From TH5896 sp049578985 (lineage in GTDB: Archaea; Thermoproteota; Nitrososphaeria; Nitrososphaerales; Nitrososphaeraceae), in contig JBAUMZ010000053.1 of NCBI GenBank assembly GCA_049578985.1, forward strand, positions 1 through 64,000: a stretch of DNA of 64,000 bases. Direction: 5' to 3'. Under the pieces are notes generated by a model. That model saw only the letters and a list, made by a program, of their open reading frames with translations. It was not told the DNA's origin and searched no databases. The position numbers were made by a program, and so were the translations under genes. This document shows, piece after piece, positions 63,552-64,000 of the stretch (position 1 is its first letter; each line of letters starts with the position of its first letter).

Positions 63552-64000
63552 ATGAAAATAAGAACCATAAATCCTGCGACGGAAGAGATCCTTAGAGAAT
63601 ACGATATTCCATCTGAAGAACATTTTCTGCAAATGACGAAGAGGGCTGAAGAAGCATTCAAAACAGAATGGAGATTGGTAGGGAACAATAACGGGAACAA
63701 GAGGGCCGATTACATGTATGGCGTTGCCAGCAAGCTAAGGAAGGAAAAGGAAAAACTCGCTACTGTAGCTACCAATGAAATGGGTAAAGCTATAAAGGAG
63801 TCTAGGTCAGAGGTAGAAAAGTGTGCTTGGGCAATAGAATATTTCGCAGATCATGGGGATCTATTTACGACGGATGAGGTTATTAATACAGATGCTAGAA
63901 AGAGTTTTGTTACTTTTGAACCCTTGGGTGTTATCGCAAGCATTATGCCATGGAACTTTCCGTACTGGCAGGCCCTGAGATTCGCAGCTCCTTCTCTTAT
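63552..64000 (+). CDS. aldehyde dehydrogenase (5' part, runs off window)
   Basis: The frame reads KIRTINPATEEILREYDIPS, KATNEMGKAIKESRSEVEKC-like and GVIASIMPWNFPYWQALRFA to the window edge. NPATEE and MPWNFPYWQ are NAD(P)-aldehyde dehydrogenase features, and the N-terminus is like succinate-semialdehyde dehydrogenase. Catalytic Cys and Glu lie outside the window, so substrate is open. ATG at 63552. Confidence 0.85.
   Translation, partial: MKIRTINPATEEILREYDIPSEEHFLQMTKRAEEAFKTEWRLVGNNNGNKRADYMYGVASKLRKEKEKLATVATNEMGKAIKESRSEVEKCAWAIEYFADHGDLFTTDEVINTDARKSFVTFEPLGVIASIMPWNFPYWQALRFAAPSL

Noticed and set aside
1..64000. Transposase, integrase or CRISPR array
   Set aside because: No DDE/HUH transposase, tyrosine integrase motif, or evenly spaced repeat array with spacers was found; tandem repeats here are simple or directly adjacent.

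Overview
The window is AT-rich archaeal DNA. A TFIIB-type initiation factor, a PAC2 protein, an Nre DNA-repair protein, a UPF0200 kinase, DUF6659-like and winged-helix regulators of thaumarchaeal style, and several tiny C2H2/zinc-ribbon proteins point to a Nitrososphaeria-class (Thaumarchaeota) genome. The low GC, large gaps and many broken genes fit a Nitrosocosmicus-like soil lineage. That placement is inference: no amo, rRNA or tRNA gene was found here.

Layout. 0-10 kb: TFB, two paralogous RHH-like regulators, a charged small protein, a phospholipase D family enzyme, exported proteins, a zinc alcohol dehydrogenase and three decayed genes (two HAD phosphatases, one response regulator). 10-13 kb: a universal stress protein with a charged N-terminal extension, a DCC-type thioredoxin-like protein, a mini zinc-ribbon protein and a ChaB-like protein. 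13-33 kb is rich in genome-maintenance genes: Nre (with C-terminal PIP-box), PolX with PHP domain, Ku, a three-domain LigD (phosphoesterase-ligase-polymerase) and endonuclease IV, interspersed with PAC2, a Rieske fusion protein, FolD, a patatin and several remnants (DUF72, nuoB). 33-43 kb: small zinc-finger, membrane and acidic proteins, NikR, winged-helix regulators, and broken radical-SAM and thymidylate kinase genes. 43-53 kb: exported proteins, a TIGR01777 epimerase, dienelactone hydrolase, Rieske ferredoxin, UPF0200 kinase and endonuclease III. 53-64 kb: an HNH-like protein, sat-cysH sulfate assimilation operon, CPA2 antiporter, DUF985 cupin, GH130 glycoside phosphorylase-like protein, Nudix hydrolase and the start of an aldehyde dehydrogenase.

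Functional picture. Ku plus single-chain LigD is a complete bacterial-type non-homologous end-joining pair, unusual in Archaea. PolX, Nre, endonuclease IV and endonuclease III supply repair of bases, gaps and stalled forks. sat and cysH make sulfite from sulfate through APS. NikR suggests nickel-responsive control. No mobile element, CRISPR array or complete novel defence system could be supported.

The most striking structural feature is the density of recent pseudogenes, many with one in-frame stop (TAA, TAG and TGA are all seen, so recoding is unlikely), together with short tandem repeats, including twelve perfect copies of a 7-bp unit just upstream of ligD and a 7-bp array running through the stop codon of an RHH-like gene. 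Many very small genes (31-59 codons) were found by direct reading of the gaps.
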